Of a stretch of DNA of 33,654 nucleotides, positions 10,247 through 19,353 are shown one piece after another. Source of the DNA: Alphaproteobacteria bacterium (GTDB lineage Bacteria; Pseudomonadota; Alphaproteobacteria; Caulobacterales; Aquidulcibacteraceae). Under the pieces are notes generated by a model that had not been told where the DNA came from, ran no database searches, and saw only the letters and a list, made by a program, of their open reading frames with translations. Numbering within the stretch: position 1 is the first letter of the stretch; each line of letters begins with the position of its first letter. The stretch lies in assembly GCA_027488965.1 (NCBI GenBank), contig JAIYAO010000042.1:1-33654 (forward strand). The letters run 5' to 3'. The position numbers and the translations under genes were made by a program.

Positions 10247-10798
10247 TCAACCGAAGAACACCCGCCACATCAGGCGGCCGGGAATGAATGTGAACGCGCC
10301 CGCGATCAGCAGGCCGCCGAGAAACAGGCTGGTCATCGACCGGCGGTGGCGGGCCACGTCGCCGCGCCGCACCGCCGCCACGGCCATCGGCAGCGCGATG
10401 ATCGTCCAGCCGGACAGCGCGTGGATGAGGCTGAGCGCGTCCCCATTCAGCCCGCGGATCAGGAACGAGCTCACGGCCGTCACCGCCATGGCGGCCACCC
10501 ACGTCCAGCCCAGCGTCTTGTGCAGCCCCACGCCCTTGGGGCGCAGCATGATCACCGCGCCGATGGCCAGCGCCGCGACGGCGGCCGCGAGATGGACATG
10601 GATCGCCAGGCCCTGCCGCGCCAGCAGCGCGAGATCGGGCGTGCGCAGGCGCCAGTCCCGCCCGGCGATCGTGGCGATGTCATAAGGGCTCGCCACCATG
10701 GCGACGGCGACCACAGCGAGCGCGATCCCCGTGCCCGCAAGCAAAGGCAGCACCCTGCGGCGTCCATCGGCGACGGGCTTGCTGGCGGTGGGGGTCAT
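10247..10798 (-). CDS. DUF2306 family membrane protein
   Basis: A 183-residue integral membrane protein with about four to five hydrophobic helices. The pattern HVHLAAAVAALAIGAVIML, GLHKTLGWTWVAAM, IHALSGWTIIALPMAV, RRGDVARHRRSMT and GGLLIAGAFTFIPGR matches DUF2306, a family of predicted inner-membrane proteins with conserved histidines of unknown function. It is first in an operon with the DUF2141 gene and diverges from the LytTR regulator gene, which suggests that the regulator controls it. Confidence 0.85.
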   Translation of the reverse strand: MTPTASKPVADGRRRVLPLLAGTGIALAVVAVAMVASPYDIATIAGRDWRLRTPDLALLARQGLAIHVHLAAAVAALAIGAVIMLRPKGVGLHKTLGWTWVAAMAVTAVSSFLIRGLNGDALSLIHALSGWTIIALPMAVAAVRRGDVARHRRSMTSLFLGGLLIAGAFTFIPGRLMWRVFFG

Positions 10799-10926
10799 GC
10801 GGCATCTCCTGCGACGTTGTCCGGTGCGTCCGTCCTGGACGCCCCACCGCCCGGATGCCCGCCCGCATGCGTGAACCGACCGCAGATCTTCGTGAGCCGC
10901 ATGGCCCTGCCGTTCGCGCTTCGTGG

Positions 10927-11676
10927 ATGGCGGGGATGTTTTCGCGGGAGCGGCTGCGCGGATACGCGGTGGCTTCCGCCGCCGGCATGTTCATGGCGCT
11001 GGTCAACGCCTTCGGCATGAACGATGCGCCGCTGCTCAAGCGTCTGATCTACTGGGTGCCGCTGATGGTGGCCGGCGCCGTCATCGGCAACGCCGCCGGC
11101 GCCATGGTGGCGCGCCAGCCGAAGATCGGGGAAAGCCGGCTGGCGATCTGGGCGGCGGTAACGACCATCGTCACCATCCCGGCCACGCTGCTGGTCTGGG
11201 CCGTGACCGGCTTCATGTTCCGCGGCGGCGTGCAGCTGGCGGCCCTGCCCTACTACGTGGGCGCCGTGCTGCCGGTGTCGGCGGCCATGTCGGCGATCAT
11301 GATGCTGGTCAACGCGCCGGGCGCGGCCACGCATGCGCCGGCGGCGGGGGCTGCCCCCCGGCCCGTGCCCTTCGCGCGCCGGCTGCCGGCGAAGATTATG
11401 GGCGGCGCCATCTGGGCGGTCTCGGCGGAAGACCACTACCTGCGCATCCACACCTCCAAGGGCGCCGACATGGTGCTGATGCGCCTGGCCGACGCCATGG
11501 CCGAACTCGACGGCCTGGAGGGCGCGCAGGTGCACCGCTCCTGGTGGGTGGCGCGGGACGGCGTGGCCGAAGTGAAGCGCGACGGCGCGCGCGTGACGCT
11601 AGTGCTGAAGGACGGCGCCGAGGCGCCGGTGAGCCGGCCCAACGTGAAGCCGCTGCGCGAGGCGGGGTGGTTCTAG
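10927..11676 (+). CDS. Membrane-bound LytTR-domain transcription regulator
   Basis: The protein has about four transmembrane helices (roughly residues 8-130 from this start) and a C-terminal LytTR DNA-binding domain. The LytTR part is recognised by AVSAEDHYLRIHTSKG, QVHRSWWVARDGV and PVSRPNVKPLREAGWF. Membrane-anchored LytTR proteins often regulate the gene next to them; here that is the divergent DUF2306-DUF2141 operon. The frame is open to an ATG at 10855. The codons between 10855 and 10927 lack the strong GC bias at third positions seen afterwards, so I prefer 10927 (249 aa), with 10936 also possible. No good ribosome site marks any of them. Its stop codon overlaps the remnant stop of a decayed toxin gene on the other strand. 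Confidence 0.85.
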   Translation: MAGMFSRERLRGYAVASAAGMFMALVNAFGMNDAPLLKRLIYWVPLMVAGAVIGNAAGAMVARQPKIGESRLAIWAAVTTIVTIPATLLVWAVTGFMFRGGVQLAALPYYVGAVLPVSAAMSAIMMLVNAPGAATHAPAAGAAPRPVPFARRLPAKIMGGAIWAVSAEDHYLRIHTSKGADMVLMRLADAMAELDGLEGAQVHRSWWVARDGVAEVKRDGARVTLVLKDGAEAPVSRPNVKPLREAGWF

Positions 11677-11829
11677 GCGGGCTTGTGGGAGCGTACGGCG
11701 GTCCAGTCGATGATCGTCACGGCGCCGACCGCGCCGTCCCCAAGCGCGATGGACGGCGCGATATCATTCCGCCGCAACGAGCTCCTCGTGCGCGAGGTCG
11801 TCAGTCGCGTAGGCCGCGGCTGTGAGCAT
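11673..11829 (-). pseudogene. Decayed DUF433/DUF5615 toxin-antitoxin remnant
   Basis: Two short in-frame fragments on the minus strand resemble the ends of the intact pair at 22703-23354. Fragment one (11829 to stop at 11764) reads TAAAYATDDLAHEELVAAE, comparable to the DUF433 tail AAATYAAHYLSHEGLTAAE. Fragment two (about 11738 to stop at 11673) reads GAVTIIDWTAVRSHKPA, comparable to the DUF5615 tail SSVLVINWTTARIRPLA. Order and strand are the same as in the intact pair. The toxin N-terminus and the body of the antitoxin are missing. This explains most of the gap between the LytTR gene and the next CDS. Confidence 0.6.
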
Positions 11830-11861
11830 TCATGGGGCCAAGATACCACGGCGCCGCAGCC

Positions 11862-13379
11862 CTACCCCACCATCCGCAGCACGCCTTCGCGCGCGAGCGC
11901 CAGCGTCTGCTTCAGTTCCGGGGCGAGATCGAGATCGGGCTCCGTCAGCAGGGTGTACTTCACGGTGTTGTCGGCCATGTCGCCCGACAGCGCGGTGACG
12001 AGATCGACCAGCACGTTGTAGGCGCCGCGCGTGCGCTCGTGTTTCGTCACCGGGTCCTTCGGCGAGACGGCGGCGAACGCCGCGCAGCTGACGAGCTTGT
12101 TGGCGGGGTTCACGTACACCGTGCCCGTGATCACCTGGCAGCCTTCGGACCAGTTGTTCACGTCGCCCGCCATCCCGCGCCCGCCCCAGTGGATGTTGAT
12201 CGTGGGCTCCGGGCGCAGGCCCCTGTCGAGATCGGCGTCGTCGAGCTTCCTGTCGGCGCCCGCGCGGATGATGAGCACGCCCGGACCTTTCGGTCGCAAC
12301 GCGAGGTACGTCCGCTTGTGCCAGCCGAAGTGATAGTCGTGCTGGCCGGGCACGAGGTGTGGCGGGCCGTCGGGATGCTGGCTGGCGCCAGGCTCCGTGG
12401 AGCCCTGGAACTTGAACACAAGGCCCTTGATCAGCAGCACGAAGATGTCGTCGAACTTGTTGTTGGCTTCGTTGCGCCGCACGCCGATGAGGTGAATGCC
12501 GGACGGGCCGGAATCCCAGTTGGCCACCTTGCGCGTGTCGGACGCGCCGGCGAATGCGTTGACCTTCTCCAGCACGCGGCCGGGTGCGGCGAGATACTTC
12601 TGCTTCACGCCGTTGAGCAGGCCGAGCCACGCCTCGTACTCGCCCACGCGCGGCGCCCAGTCGGGCTGCGCGCCGGCGGCGAGCCAGCGTTGCAGGTGCG
12701 CCTGCGTCTGCGGGCCGAAGCGGCCGTCCGGCAAACACGCCTGGCCCTCGATGGAGCGCACGTACTCCTGGAAAAGGCGGATGGCCGAATGCGTGCGGTA
12801 GCCGCAGATGCCGTCCACATCGCCGCCGGGAAAGAAGCCGAGCGCCTTCAGCCCCTGCTGCACCTGCGCGATGGTCATGGCGCCGGCGGGCGCGGGCGCC
12901 ATGCGCACCGTGGCCACCTTGTCGAGACCGGGAGACACATCCGCCAGCTTCAGCCGCGTGGTGCGCTCCACCTCGCCGAGATACGCCGCGCACGCCTGGT
13001 CCGGCACATCAGCATCGACGCAGCCGAGCGCGATCATCTGCCCTGCAGGCGGAGAGATCGGCGCCGGCGGCTGCACGGGCGGTGACGGCGGCGCCAGCGG
13101 CGGCGCGGGCGGCGGGGGCGCTGCGGGCTCCGGCGCGTCGTCGGCGATGTCCTCCACCTCGCCGTGGCGCAGATAACCCTCGTACTTCCGCCCGCCGGGG
13201 ACATCGGCGTAGAAGCGCATCCAGTCGCCGTTCCAGTACACCGTATCGAGCCGCCGCAGCCGCTGGCCGCGCGCCAGCGTCACGAGCGCGAGCGCATCCG
13301 CTTCCGGGTACTCCCGCAGCACCGCTTCCGTCTGCGCGACCTGGAACAGGTCGGTGTAGAGGCTGTAGTCCGTCGCCAT
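11862..13379 (-). CDS. SH3 / peptidoglycan-binding / L,D-transpeptidase-like protein
   Basis: A 505-residue multidomain protein. Residues about 25-80 look like a bacterial SH3-type domain (LRRLDTVYWNGDWMRFYADV). Residues 82-112 are a Pro/Ala linker. Residues about 168-235 resemble a peptidoglycan-binding domain (IAQVQQGLKALGFFPGG, YRTHSAIRLFQEY). The C-terminal half ends in NIHWGGRGMAGDVNNWSEGCQVI, with His397 and S-E-G-Cys414. This recalls the H...SxGC catalytic segment of YkuD-type L,D-transpeptidases. No signal peptide or membrane helix is visible at the N-terminus MATDYSLYTDLFQVAQTE. It could be a cell-wall enzyme exported by another route, a lysis protein or a secreted effector. The catalytic assignment is inference. 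Confidence 0.65.
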   Translation of the reverse strand: MATDYSLYTDLFQVAQTEAVLREYPEADALALVTLARGQRLRRLDTVYWNGDWMRFYADVPGGRKYEGYLRHGEVEDIADDAPEPAAPPPPAPPLAPPSPPVQPPAPISPPAGQMIALGCVDADVPDQACAAYLGEVERTTRLKLADVSPGLDKVATVRMAPAPAGAMTIAQVQQGLKALGFFPGGDVDGICGYRTHSAIRLFQEYVRSIEGQACLPDGRFGPQTQAHLQRWLAAGAQPDWAPRVGEYEAWLGLLNGVKQKYLAAPGRVLEKVNAFAGASDTRKVANWDSGPSGIHLIGVRRNEANNKFDDIFVLLIKGLVFKFQGSTEPGASQHPDGPPHLVPGQHDYHFGWHKRTYLALRPKGPGVLIIRAGADRKLDDADLDRGLRPEPTINIHWGGRGMAGDVNNWSEGCQVITGTVYVNPANKLVSCAAFAAVSPKDPVTKHERTRGAYNVLVDLVTALSGDMADNTVKYTLLTEPDLDLAPELKQTLALAREGVLRMVG

Positions 13380-13436
13380 GCTCGATCTCCCCGCGCCAAG
13401 GTATCGAGCCCGGGCGCCGGGCGGTCAAGCACGGGC

Positions 13437-14915
13437 CTACCGCGCGGCGGGCGCAGGCGTGGCCGGCGCGGGCGTACGGAAATTCCAGTCCATCTCCGCG
13501 GCGAGCCAGATGGCGCTGGCGTAAACCGCCACGTTCTGGCGCAGCTGCGCGGGATCGATCTTGTCGAGCGTGTCGTCGGGCGTGTGGTGCAGGTCGAAGT
13601 AGTCGAGGCCGTTCTGGCTGAACTCCAGCATTGGCACGCCGGCGGCGCGCAGCGGCCCGAGGTCGGGTCCGCCGTTGCCGGTGTTGTCGCCCGGGATCAC
13701 CTTGAGCGGCGCGATGGCGCCATGCAGTGCGCGCACGTAGGGCAGCGCGCCCTCCCCCACCCGTGACCGCAGGCGCCACACGGGGCCGGCGCCGAAATCG
13801 CTCTCCGCGGCGACCACATGGTTGGCAACTTCGCCCGCGTGTTCGCGCGCGTACGCCACGCCGCCGTGGATGCCCGTCTCTTCGGCGCCGAACATCACCA
13901 CGCGGATGGTGCGGCGCGGGCGGCGCGGCAGATCGCGGATAAGCTTTGCGGCGGCGGTGGTGATGGCGATGCCGGCGCCGTCGTCCACCGCGCCGGTGCC
14001 CTGGTCCCACGAGTCGAGGTGGCCGCCGATCAGCACGATCTCCTGCGGCGCCTCACGCCCCACGATCTCGCCGACCACGTTGCCGGACGGCGCATTCTCC
14101 CGCGTCTCGACAGAAATCTCGAGCTTGAGGCGCACCGGCCCGCGGGCCATCAGCCGCGTGAGCTGGTCCGCATCGGGCGGCGACATGGCGGCCGCCGGCA
14201 GCGCCGTGCCCGCGGGCTGGCGCGCGTTGCCGCCCTGGTGGGCGAAGCGGTGCGTGTGGGTGCCCACGGAACGGATCACGCATGCCAGCGCGCCCTTGCG
14301 CTGCGCGGCGGGCGCGCACTGGCCGCGCTTGGCGACGCCCGCGCCATAGCCCGAACCGTCCTGCGTGCGCACGGTGGCTTCATCGATGAACACGATCCTG
14401 CCGCGCACGGCCTCCTCCGGCGCGGCGTTGAGCGCGGCCATGGACGCAAAGCGCACGACTTCCGCCGCCACGCCGCCCGCCGGCGTCGGCGCAGAGCCGC
14501 CGAGCGCTGCGATCACGAGTCTTTGTTCGCCGCCGTCGGCGCCGATGACGGTGGCGCGCTCGAGCGTGCGCGCCCAGTACGGGATCGTGAACGGCTCCAC
14601 GCGCACGTTCTGGAAGCCGAGGCTCCTCAATTTCGCCACGCCCCACGCCCGCGCGCGCGCTTCCGCATCCGAGCCGGCGAGGCGCGGGCCGATCTCGGTG
14701 GTGAGGCTTTCCACGATCTCGTAGGCCAGATCGCTCTCCAGCGCCGCAGCGCGCAGGCGCTCCACCGTCTGCTGGGCGGCGGGCGGCACGGGGGCCACGA
14801 CCGGCGGCGCAGGCGGATTGAGGATGGCTGACGGCGCCGGCGCCTGGGGCGGCGCCGTCTGGGCTGCGGCGGTGGACACGAGGAAAGCGGCGGCGAGGGG
14901 GAGAAGAATGCGCAT
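13437..14915 (-). CDS. Secreted M28 family zinc aminopeptidase/carboxypeptidase
   Basis: A 492-residue exported metallopeptidase. The signal peptide MRILLPLAAAFLVSTAAAQ is followed by a Pro-rich stretch. Then come a PA-like insert (about residues 130-270) and the M28 catalytic core: GGHLDSWDQGTGAVDDGAG (zinc His and bridging Asp), FGAEETGIHGG (Glu-Glu), AESDFGAGP (Asp) and FDLHHTPDDTLDKID (His). All metal ligands are therefore present. It probably digests peptides in the periplasm. The C-terminus is an Ala/Pro tail. The ATG at 14915 is chosen over upstream in-frame ATGs because the signal peptide starts there. Confidence 0.92.
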   Translation of the reverse strand: MRILLPLAAAFLVSTAAAQTAPPQAPAPSAILNPPAPPVVAPVPPAAQQTVERLRAAALESDLAYEIVESLTTEIGPRLAGSDAEARARAWGVAKLRSLGFQNVRVEPFTIPYWARTLERATVIGADGGEQRLVIAALGGSAPTPAGGVAAEVVRFASMAALNAAPEEAVRGRIVFIDEATVRTQDGSGYGAGVAKRGQCAPAAQRKGALACVIRSVGTHTHRFAHQGGNARQPAGTALPAAAMSPPDADQLTRLMARGPVRLKLEISVETRENAPSGNVVGEIVGREAPQEIVLIGGHLDSWDQGTGAVDDGAGIAITTAAAKLIRDLPRRPRRTIRVVMFGAEETGIHGGVAYAREHAGEVANHVVAAESDFGAGPVWRLRSRVGEGALPYVRALHGAIAPLKVIPGDNTGNGGPDLGPLRAAGVPMLEFSQNGLDYFDLHHTPDDTLDKIDPAQLRQNVAVYASAIWLAAEMDWNFRTPAPATPAPAAR

Positions 14916-15046
14916 GCACCGACCTAGCCCACAGCGCCGCGCCAGCGCAACGCGGCGCCGCGAAATCGGGGAATGGCCGCCGCCTTTTTTGCGATTGCGC
15001 CGCGCAGCACTTCGACGCATCGTACTTGCCGCTACGGGAGAGGCGG

Positions 15047-15739
15047 ATGGCGTTCACGGGCTTCGGGAAGGAATTCTTCGCGTTCTTCCGGGAGCTTGCG
15101 GCCAACAACGACCGCGCGTGGTTCGAGGCGAACAAGCAACGCTACAAGGACGTGGTGGTGGCGCCCGTCGGCGTGTTCATCACCGCGCTTGCGCCGAAGC
15201 TGCGCAAGGTGAGCCCGCACTTCGTGGCCGATCCGCGCCCCGTGGGCGGCTCCATGTTCCGCATCCATCGCGACACGCGCTTCGCCAAGGACAAGGCGCC
15301 CTACAAGACGCACACGGGCGTGCAGTTTCGCCATGCCGCCGGCAAGGACGCGCACGCGCCGGGCTTTTACCTGCACCTTGAACCCAAACGCGTGTTCTAC
15401 GGCGGCGGCGTGTGGGAGCCGCCGCCCACGCTGCTCGCCGCCGTGCGCACGCGCATCGCGGAGGAACCGGGCGTGTGGAGGAAGGCCGTCGGCGCGGCGT
15501 CGCTGGTGGAGACCTTCGGCGGCCTGCAGGCGGGCGACCCGCTTGCGCGCGCGCCGCGCGGCTTCGCCCCCGACCATCCGCTGATCGACGACATCCGCAA
15601 GCGCAGTTTCTTCGTCAGCGTCGACGCCACCGAAAACGACGCCGGCAAACCCGGCTTCCTGCACGACGTCGCCGAAGCCTACCTCGCCGCCAAACCCGTG
15701 ATGCGTTTCCTCACGCAGGCGGCGGGGCAGGAGTTCTGA
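15047..15739 (+). CDS. DUF2461 domain protein
   Basis: A 230-residue cytoplasmic protein of the DUF2461 (TIGR02453) family. Visible landmarks are FTGFGKEFFAFFRELAANNDRAWFEANKQRY at the N-terminus, SMFRIHRDTRFAKDKAPYKTHTG in the middle and GFYLHLEPKRVFYGGGVWEP. These are the characteristic conserved blocks. The biochemical function of the family is unknown. The ATG at 15047 has GAGAGGCGG upstream and gives the usual N-terminus. The following 261 bases (15740-16000) hold no gene I can support. Confidence 0.92.
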   Translation: MAFTGFGKEFFAFFRELAANNDRAWFEANKQRYKDVVVAPVGVFITALAPKLRKVSPHFVADPRPVGGSMFRIHRDTRFAKDKAPYKTHTGVQFRHAAGKDAHAPGFYLHLEPKRVFYGGGVWEPPPTLLAAVRTRIAEEPGVWRKAVGAASLVETFGGLQAGDPLARAPRGFAPDHPLIDDIRKRSFFVSVDATENDAGKPGFLHDVAEAYLAAKPVMRFLTQAAGQEF

Positions 15740-16000
15740 AGCGGTCGCGATTGTCCGCTATCAGGACGGTGCACCGAACTGCGTCGCGTCGGCAGACGCT
15801 GGGTTTTCGACAGGGCCACGATTGGAAAACTGACCGGAAAGAGCGCCTTCTGGGGCACCCGCACGACGGACTGATTCCGGCGGGATTTCGCCGGAGGCAG
15901 CCGTAGCTCTCTATGACAGCAATGTCGGCTTTCTGGGTCATTCCCGACACGCCGCGCCAATGCGTCCAAATTCAAAGAAAATTTGCCGAAGCGGACACTA

Positions 16001-16834
16001 TCAGCCCGCGCCCAGTGCCTTCAGTGCCCAGTCCGCGCCTAGGATCAATCCCGCCGTGACAAAGCCGCTGAGGATGGTGAGGCCGAAGCGAGCGCCAAAG
16101 CGGATGCCCGCAGTAGAACGGCCGAATGCCAGAGCCGCGACGCCGATAGCCGCCACGATCCCGCCCAGGGTGAGGAACCCCGCCGTGGCGGAGAGGCCGG
16201 GCATGTAGGACAGGGCTGCCCCAATCGGGAACGCGAGCAGCCCGAGAAAAAGGACAAAGCCAACGCCAAGTCGGAGCACCTCCCCCGGATTGCCACTGCC
16301 GCGACCGAGTTCGCTGACGGCTTCAGTTAGACCAAACAGCAACATAAGGATCGCCACCGGGACGGCCGCGCGCAAGCCCTGCGCCCACCAGCCGCCATCG
16401 CTGGGCAGGACGCCCGCCAGTACCGCGCCCGACAGTGCGCCAAAGCCGACAACAATAACAACGCCGACTGCCTCGCCGCGATACTCACGCCGCCACCAGC
16501 TTCGCGCCACAGCGAACACGAACACCATCCCCAACGCGAACAGCGGCCGCCAGACTGGGTCCAGCGTCAGGGACCAGTTCAGCCGCGAGTTTAGCCAGTC
16601 GATTGCCGGCTGAATCAACGGCTCCACTACCGCGCCCAGCACCGCCATCACCCGGTTATAGCCATCCACGATCCATTGCAGCGCGGGCACAAGCTGGTGA
16701 TCGACAAACACGGTTTCCGAAATCGCCAGGATCGACGGCCCGCTCACAAACAGGGCAAGGGCGGTGGGAAACCAGCCCAGATCCTTGATCGCATCCCACA
16801 GCGTCAAGCTTTCGGGTTTTGCCTCTTCCGCCAT
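16001..16834 (-). CDS. Multi-pass membrane protein of unknown function
   Basis: A 277-residue protein with a short acidic head (MAEEAKPESLTLWDAIKDLGW) and about seven to eight hydrophobic segments. The segment between the first two helices (VDHQLVPALQWIVDGYNRVMAVLGAVVEPLIQ) is amphipathic and is followed by a DPVWRPLF turn before the next helix and an R-SWWRREYRGE cluster. I do not recognise the family. Its plan (helix, Y-containing amphipathic stretch, W turn, helix ending VARSxW) is echoed in the membrane protein at 21767-22477. The ATG at 16834 has AAGGGGG upstream. It diverges from the acylase gene. Confidence 0.8.
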   Translation of the reverse strand: MAEEAKPESLTLWDAIKDLGWFPTALALFVSGPSILAISETVFVDHQLVPALQWIVDGYNRVMAVLGAVVEPLIQPAIDWLNSRLNWSLTLDPVWRPLFALGMVFVFAVARSWWRREYRGEAVGVVIVVGFGALSGAVLAGVLPSDGGWWAQGLRAAVPVAILMLLFGLTEAVSELGRGSGNPGEVLRLGVGFVLFLGLLAFPIGAALSYMPGLSATAGFLTLGGIVAAIGVAALAFGRSTAGIRFGARFGLTILSGFVTAGLILGADWALKALGAG

Positions 16835-17190
16835 CGCCCCCTTCCGCGTGTGAGCGGACGATACTCCAGCGCATAGACAATTTCTATCCGGTGGATTTCC
16901 AAAGGAAGCTATGCCCAAATAACGCAATTGACGACACGGTTCTGTTTGCCGGTTTTCCGACGCAAACCAGACATTCGCATGCGACAGTCTGAGCGGACGA
17001 GAGGGGCCAGCTGTACCCGGTCCCCACAGGCGCCCTGACGGGCTGAATCGCCCACGACCTGCCGTTCGGGCACGTGGGCAATGCCTCCCCAAGCAGCCCG
17101 TCCCCCGCGGGCGCACGCCGACGCCCCCCACTGGACGCGGCTCCCGACCCGTGGCCGAGTGCGCGAAACACCACGCGGGGGAAAACGCAC

Positions 17191-19353
17191 GTGAAGCTGT
17201 GGAAGACCATCGTCGCCGTCACCGGCGGCGCGCTGCTGCTGGGCGCGGTGGGTGCGGGCGCGTGGCTGTGGACGCCGCCGGCGCCGGCGTTCGACGCTGC
17301 AGCCGCGCGGGTGCAGGCCGCCGTCTACGAGGCGCGGGTGATCCGCGACGCCTTCGGCGTGCCCCACATCTACGGCCAGCGCCACGCCGACGTGGCGTTC
17401 GGACTGGCATATGCGCATGCGGAGGACGACTGGGCGACCATCGAGGAGACGGTGCACCAGAACCGCGGCACGCTGGCGCTGCTGAAGGGCGCGGACGCGG
17501 CGCCCTCGGACTTCATCATGCGCGCGCTGGGCAACATCGAGGCGACGGCGGCCGGCTACGACACCGTCGTCAGCCCTGCGGGGCGCGCGGTGGCGGAGGG
17601 CTACGCGGCGGGGCTGAACCTGTGGTGCGCGGAGAACCCCGGCAGCGGCTGCGCGCGCACGGCGCCGGTGGTCGGGCGCGCGATCGTGGCGGGCTACGCC
17701 AACCGCTCGCCGTTCTTCTACGGGCTGGACAGGACGCTGCTGGGGGTGATCGAGGGTGACGGACCGCCGGCGGCGACGAAAGCGGCGCGCGCCATCCTGC
17801 ATGGCGCAGCGCCGGAGGTGGAGCTGGGCTCCAACGCCATCGCCGTGGCGCCGCGGCGGTCGGCGGACGGGCACACGCGGCTGGCCGTCAATTCGCACCA
17901 GCCGTTCACGGGGCCGGTGGCGTGGTACGAGGCGCGGCTGAAATCCGAGGAAGGCATCGATCTCATCGGCGGCGTGTTCCCGGGCTCGCCGCTGATCCTG
18001 CATGGCGCGGGGCCCGCGATGGGCTGGGCCGCAACCGTGAACCATCCCGACGTGGCCGACGTGTTCAGGCTCGCGGTCGATGACGAGAAGAAGCCGACGC
18101 GCTACCGCATGGACGGCGCGTGGAAGCCGCTCGCGCAGTTTCCCATCCGCTTCCGCGTGAAGCTGTGGGGGCCGTTCAGCCTGCCGGTGACGCGCACGGG
18201 CTACCGCAGCGAACACGGCCCCGCCTTCGTCACGCCGCGCGGCGTCTTCGCCGTGAGCTACGCGGGCGACGGCGAGATCCGCCACATCGACCAGTACATC
18301 GCCATGAACACCGCAAAGAGCGTGGCCGACTGGCGCGCGGCGCAGATCGCGTTCAACGCCACGCCCTCCATCAACTACGTGGTCGCCGACAGCGCAGGCC
18401 ACATCGGCTACTTCTGGAATGCGCGTATGCCCGTGCGCGCGGAAGGCTTCGACCGCACGCAGGTGCTGGCGGGCGATGTGAGCGCGACCCTGTGGAAAGG
18501 CTTCGAGCCGGTGGCGCGGCTGCCGGCGGTGAGCGATCCCGTCTCCGGCTACGTGCTGAGCGCCAACCACTCCCCGCTCCTGGCCTCCGCGCCGGGCGAC
18601 AACCCGAAGGCCGACGCGTTTCCCCAAAGCTTCGGGCTCGACACGCTGGTCACCAACCGCTCCCTGCGCGCGCAGGCGCTCTATGGCGGCGACGCCTCCA
18701 TCACGCGAGAGGAGTTCTTCGCCTACAAGATGGACCACCGCTACGACGAGCGCGCCAACGTGCGCACCATGGTGAGCGAACTGGTGGCGATGGGCGACGG
18801 GGGCGACGGCGACCTGCGCGCCGCGCTTGACCTGCTGGCCTCATGGGACGGCGCGGCGGATGCGGGCAACCGTGCGGCGGCGCTCGCGATCCGCACCGGC
18901 CAGGTGGCCATGGGCGGCCAGATCCACGATGCGGCCACGCCCGCGCAGAAGCTTGCCGCGCTGCGCACGGTAATGGGCCAGCTGAAGGCCGCCTACGGGC
19001 GGATCGATCCCACCTGGGGCGAGGTCTCGCGGTTGCGGCGCGGGGCGCAGAGCTGGCCGCTAAACGGCGGGCCCGACACGCTGCGCGCGATCTACGCCGA
19101 CGGCGACTTCGCCAAGGACGGCTTCCTCACCGCCATCGCCGGCGACACCTACATCGTCATGGCCGACTGGGCGCCCGACGGCGCGTTGCGCCTCGACACC
19201 ATCCACCAGTTCGGCGCAGCGACGCTCAACGCCGCCTCCCCCCACTTCGCCGACCAGGCGCCGCTGTTTGCGCGCGAGACCTACCGCACGCCGCCGATGA
19301 CGCTCGATGCCGTGCTGAAGGAGAAAACCCGCGACTACCGGCCCGGGAAATAG
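17191..19353 (+). CDS. Penicillin acylase family Ntn hydrolase (acyl-homoserine-lactone/lipopeptide acylase-like)
   Basis: A 720-residue S45-family precursor that is exported and self-cleaved into alpha and beta chains. The N-terminus KLWKTIVAVTGGALLLGAVGAGAWLW is a signal anchor or signal peptide. The alpha chain shows VIRDAFGVPHIYGQRHADVAFG and AYAHAEDDWATIEE. The beta chain starts at the predicted nucleophile Ser214 in ELGSNAIAVAPRRSADG, followed by NSHQPFTGPVAWYE and ATVNHPDVADVF. The alpha-chain length and the SNAIAV motif fit the PvdQ/AhlM group, which deacylates N-acyl homoserine lactones and lipopeptides; the substrate is inference. I prefer the GTG at 17191, preceded by a G-run. An ATG at 17074 would add 39 low-complexity Pro/Arg residues before the signal sequence. 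The 260 bases after the stop hold no recognised gene. Confidence 0.9.
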   Translation: MKLWKTIVAVTGGALLLGAVGAGAWLWTPPAPAFDAAAARVQAAVYEARVIRDAFGVPHIYGQRHADVAFGLAYAHAEDDWATIEETVHQNRGTLALLKGADAAPSDFIMRALGNIEATAAGYDTVVSPAGRAVAEGYAAGLNLWCAENPGSGCARTAPVVGRAIVAGYANRSPFFYGLDRTLLGVIEGDGPPAATKAARAILHGAAPEVELGSNAIAVAPRRSADGHTRLAVNSHQPFTGPVAWYEARLKSEEGIDLIGGVFPGSPLILHGAGPAMGWAATVNHPDVADVFRLAVDDEKKPTRYRMDGAWKPLAQFPIRFRVKLWGPFSLPVTRTGYRSEHGPAFVTPRGVFAVSYAGDGEIRHIDQYIAMNTAKSVADWRAAQIAFNATPSINYVVADSAGHIGYFWNARMPVRAEGFDRTQVLAGDVSATLWKGFEPVARLPAVSDPVSGYVLSANHSPLLASAPGDNPKADAFPQSFGLDTLVTNRSLRAQALYGGDASITREEFFAYKMDHRYDERANVRTMVSELVAMGDGGDGDLRAALDLLASWDGAADAGNRAAALAIRTGQVAMGGQIHDAATPAQKLAALRTVMGQLKAAYGRIDPTWGEVSRLRRGAQSWPLNGGPDTLRAIYADGDFAKDGFLTAIAGDTYIVMADWAPDGALRLDTIHQFGAATLNAASPHFADQAPLFARETYRTPPMTLDAVLKEKTRDYRPGK

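Noticed and set aside
15740-16000. Possible degraded gene after the DUF2461 gene
   Set aside because: Short ORFs exist on both strands, and there are TGTCCGCTATCAG / GCGGACACTATCAG-like motifs near both ends, but I could not match any fragment to a known protein, so no pseudogene is claimed.
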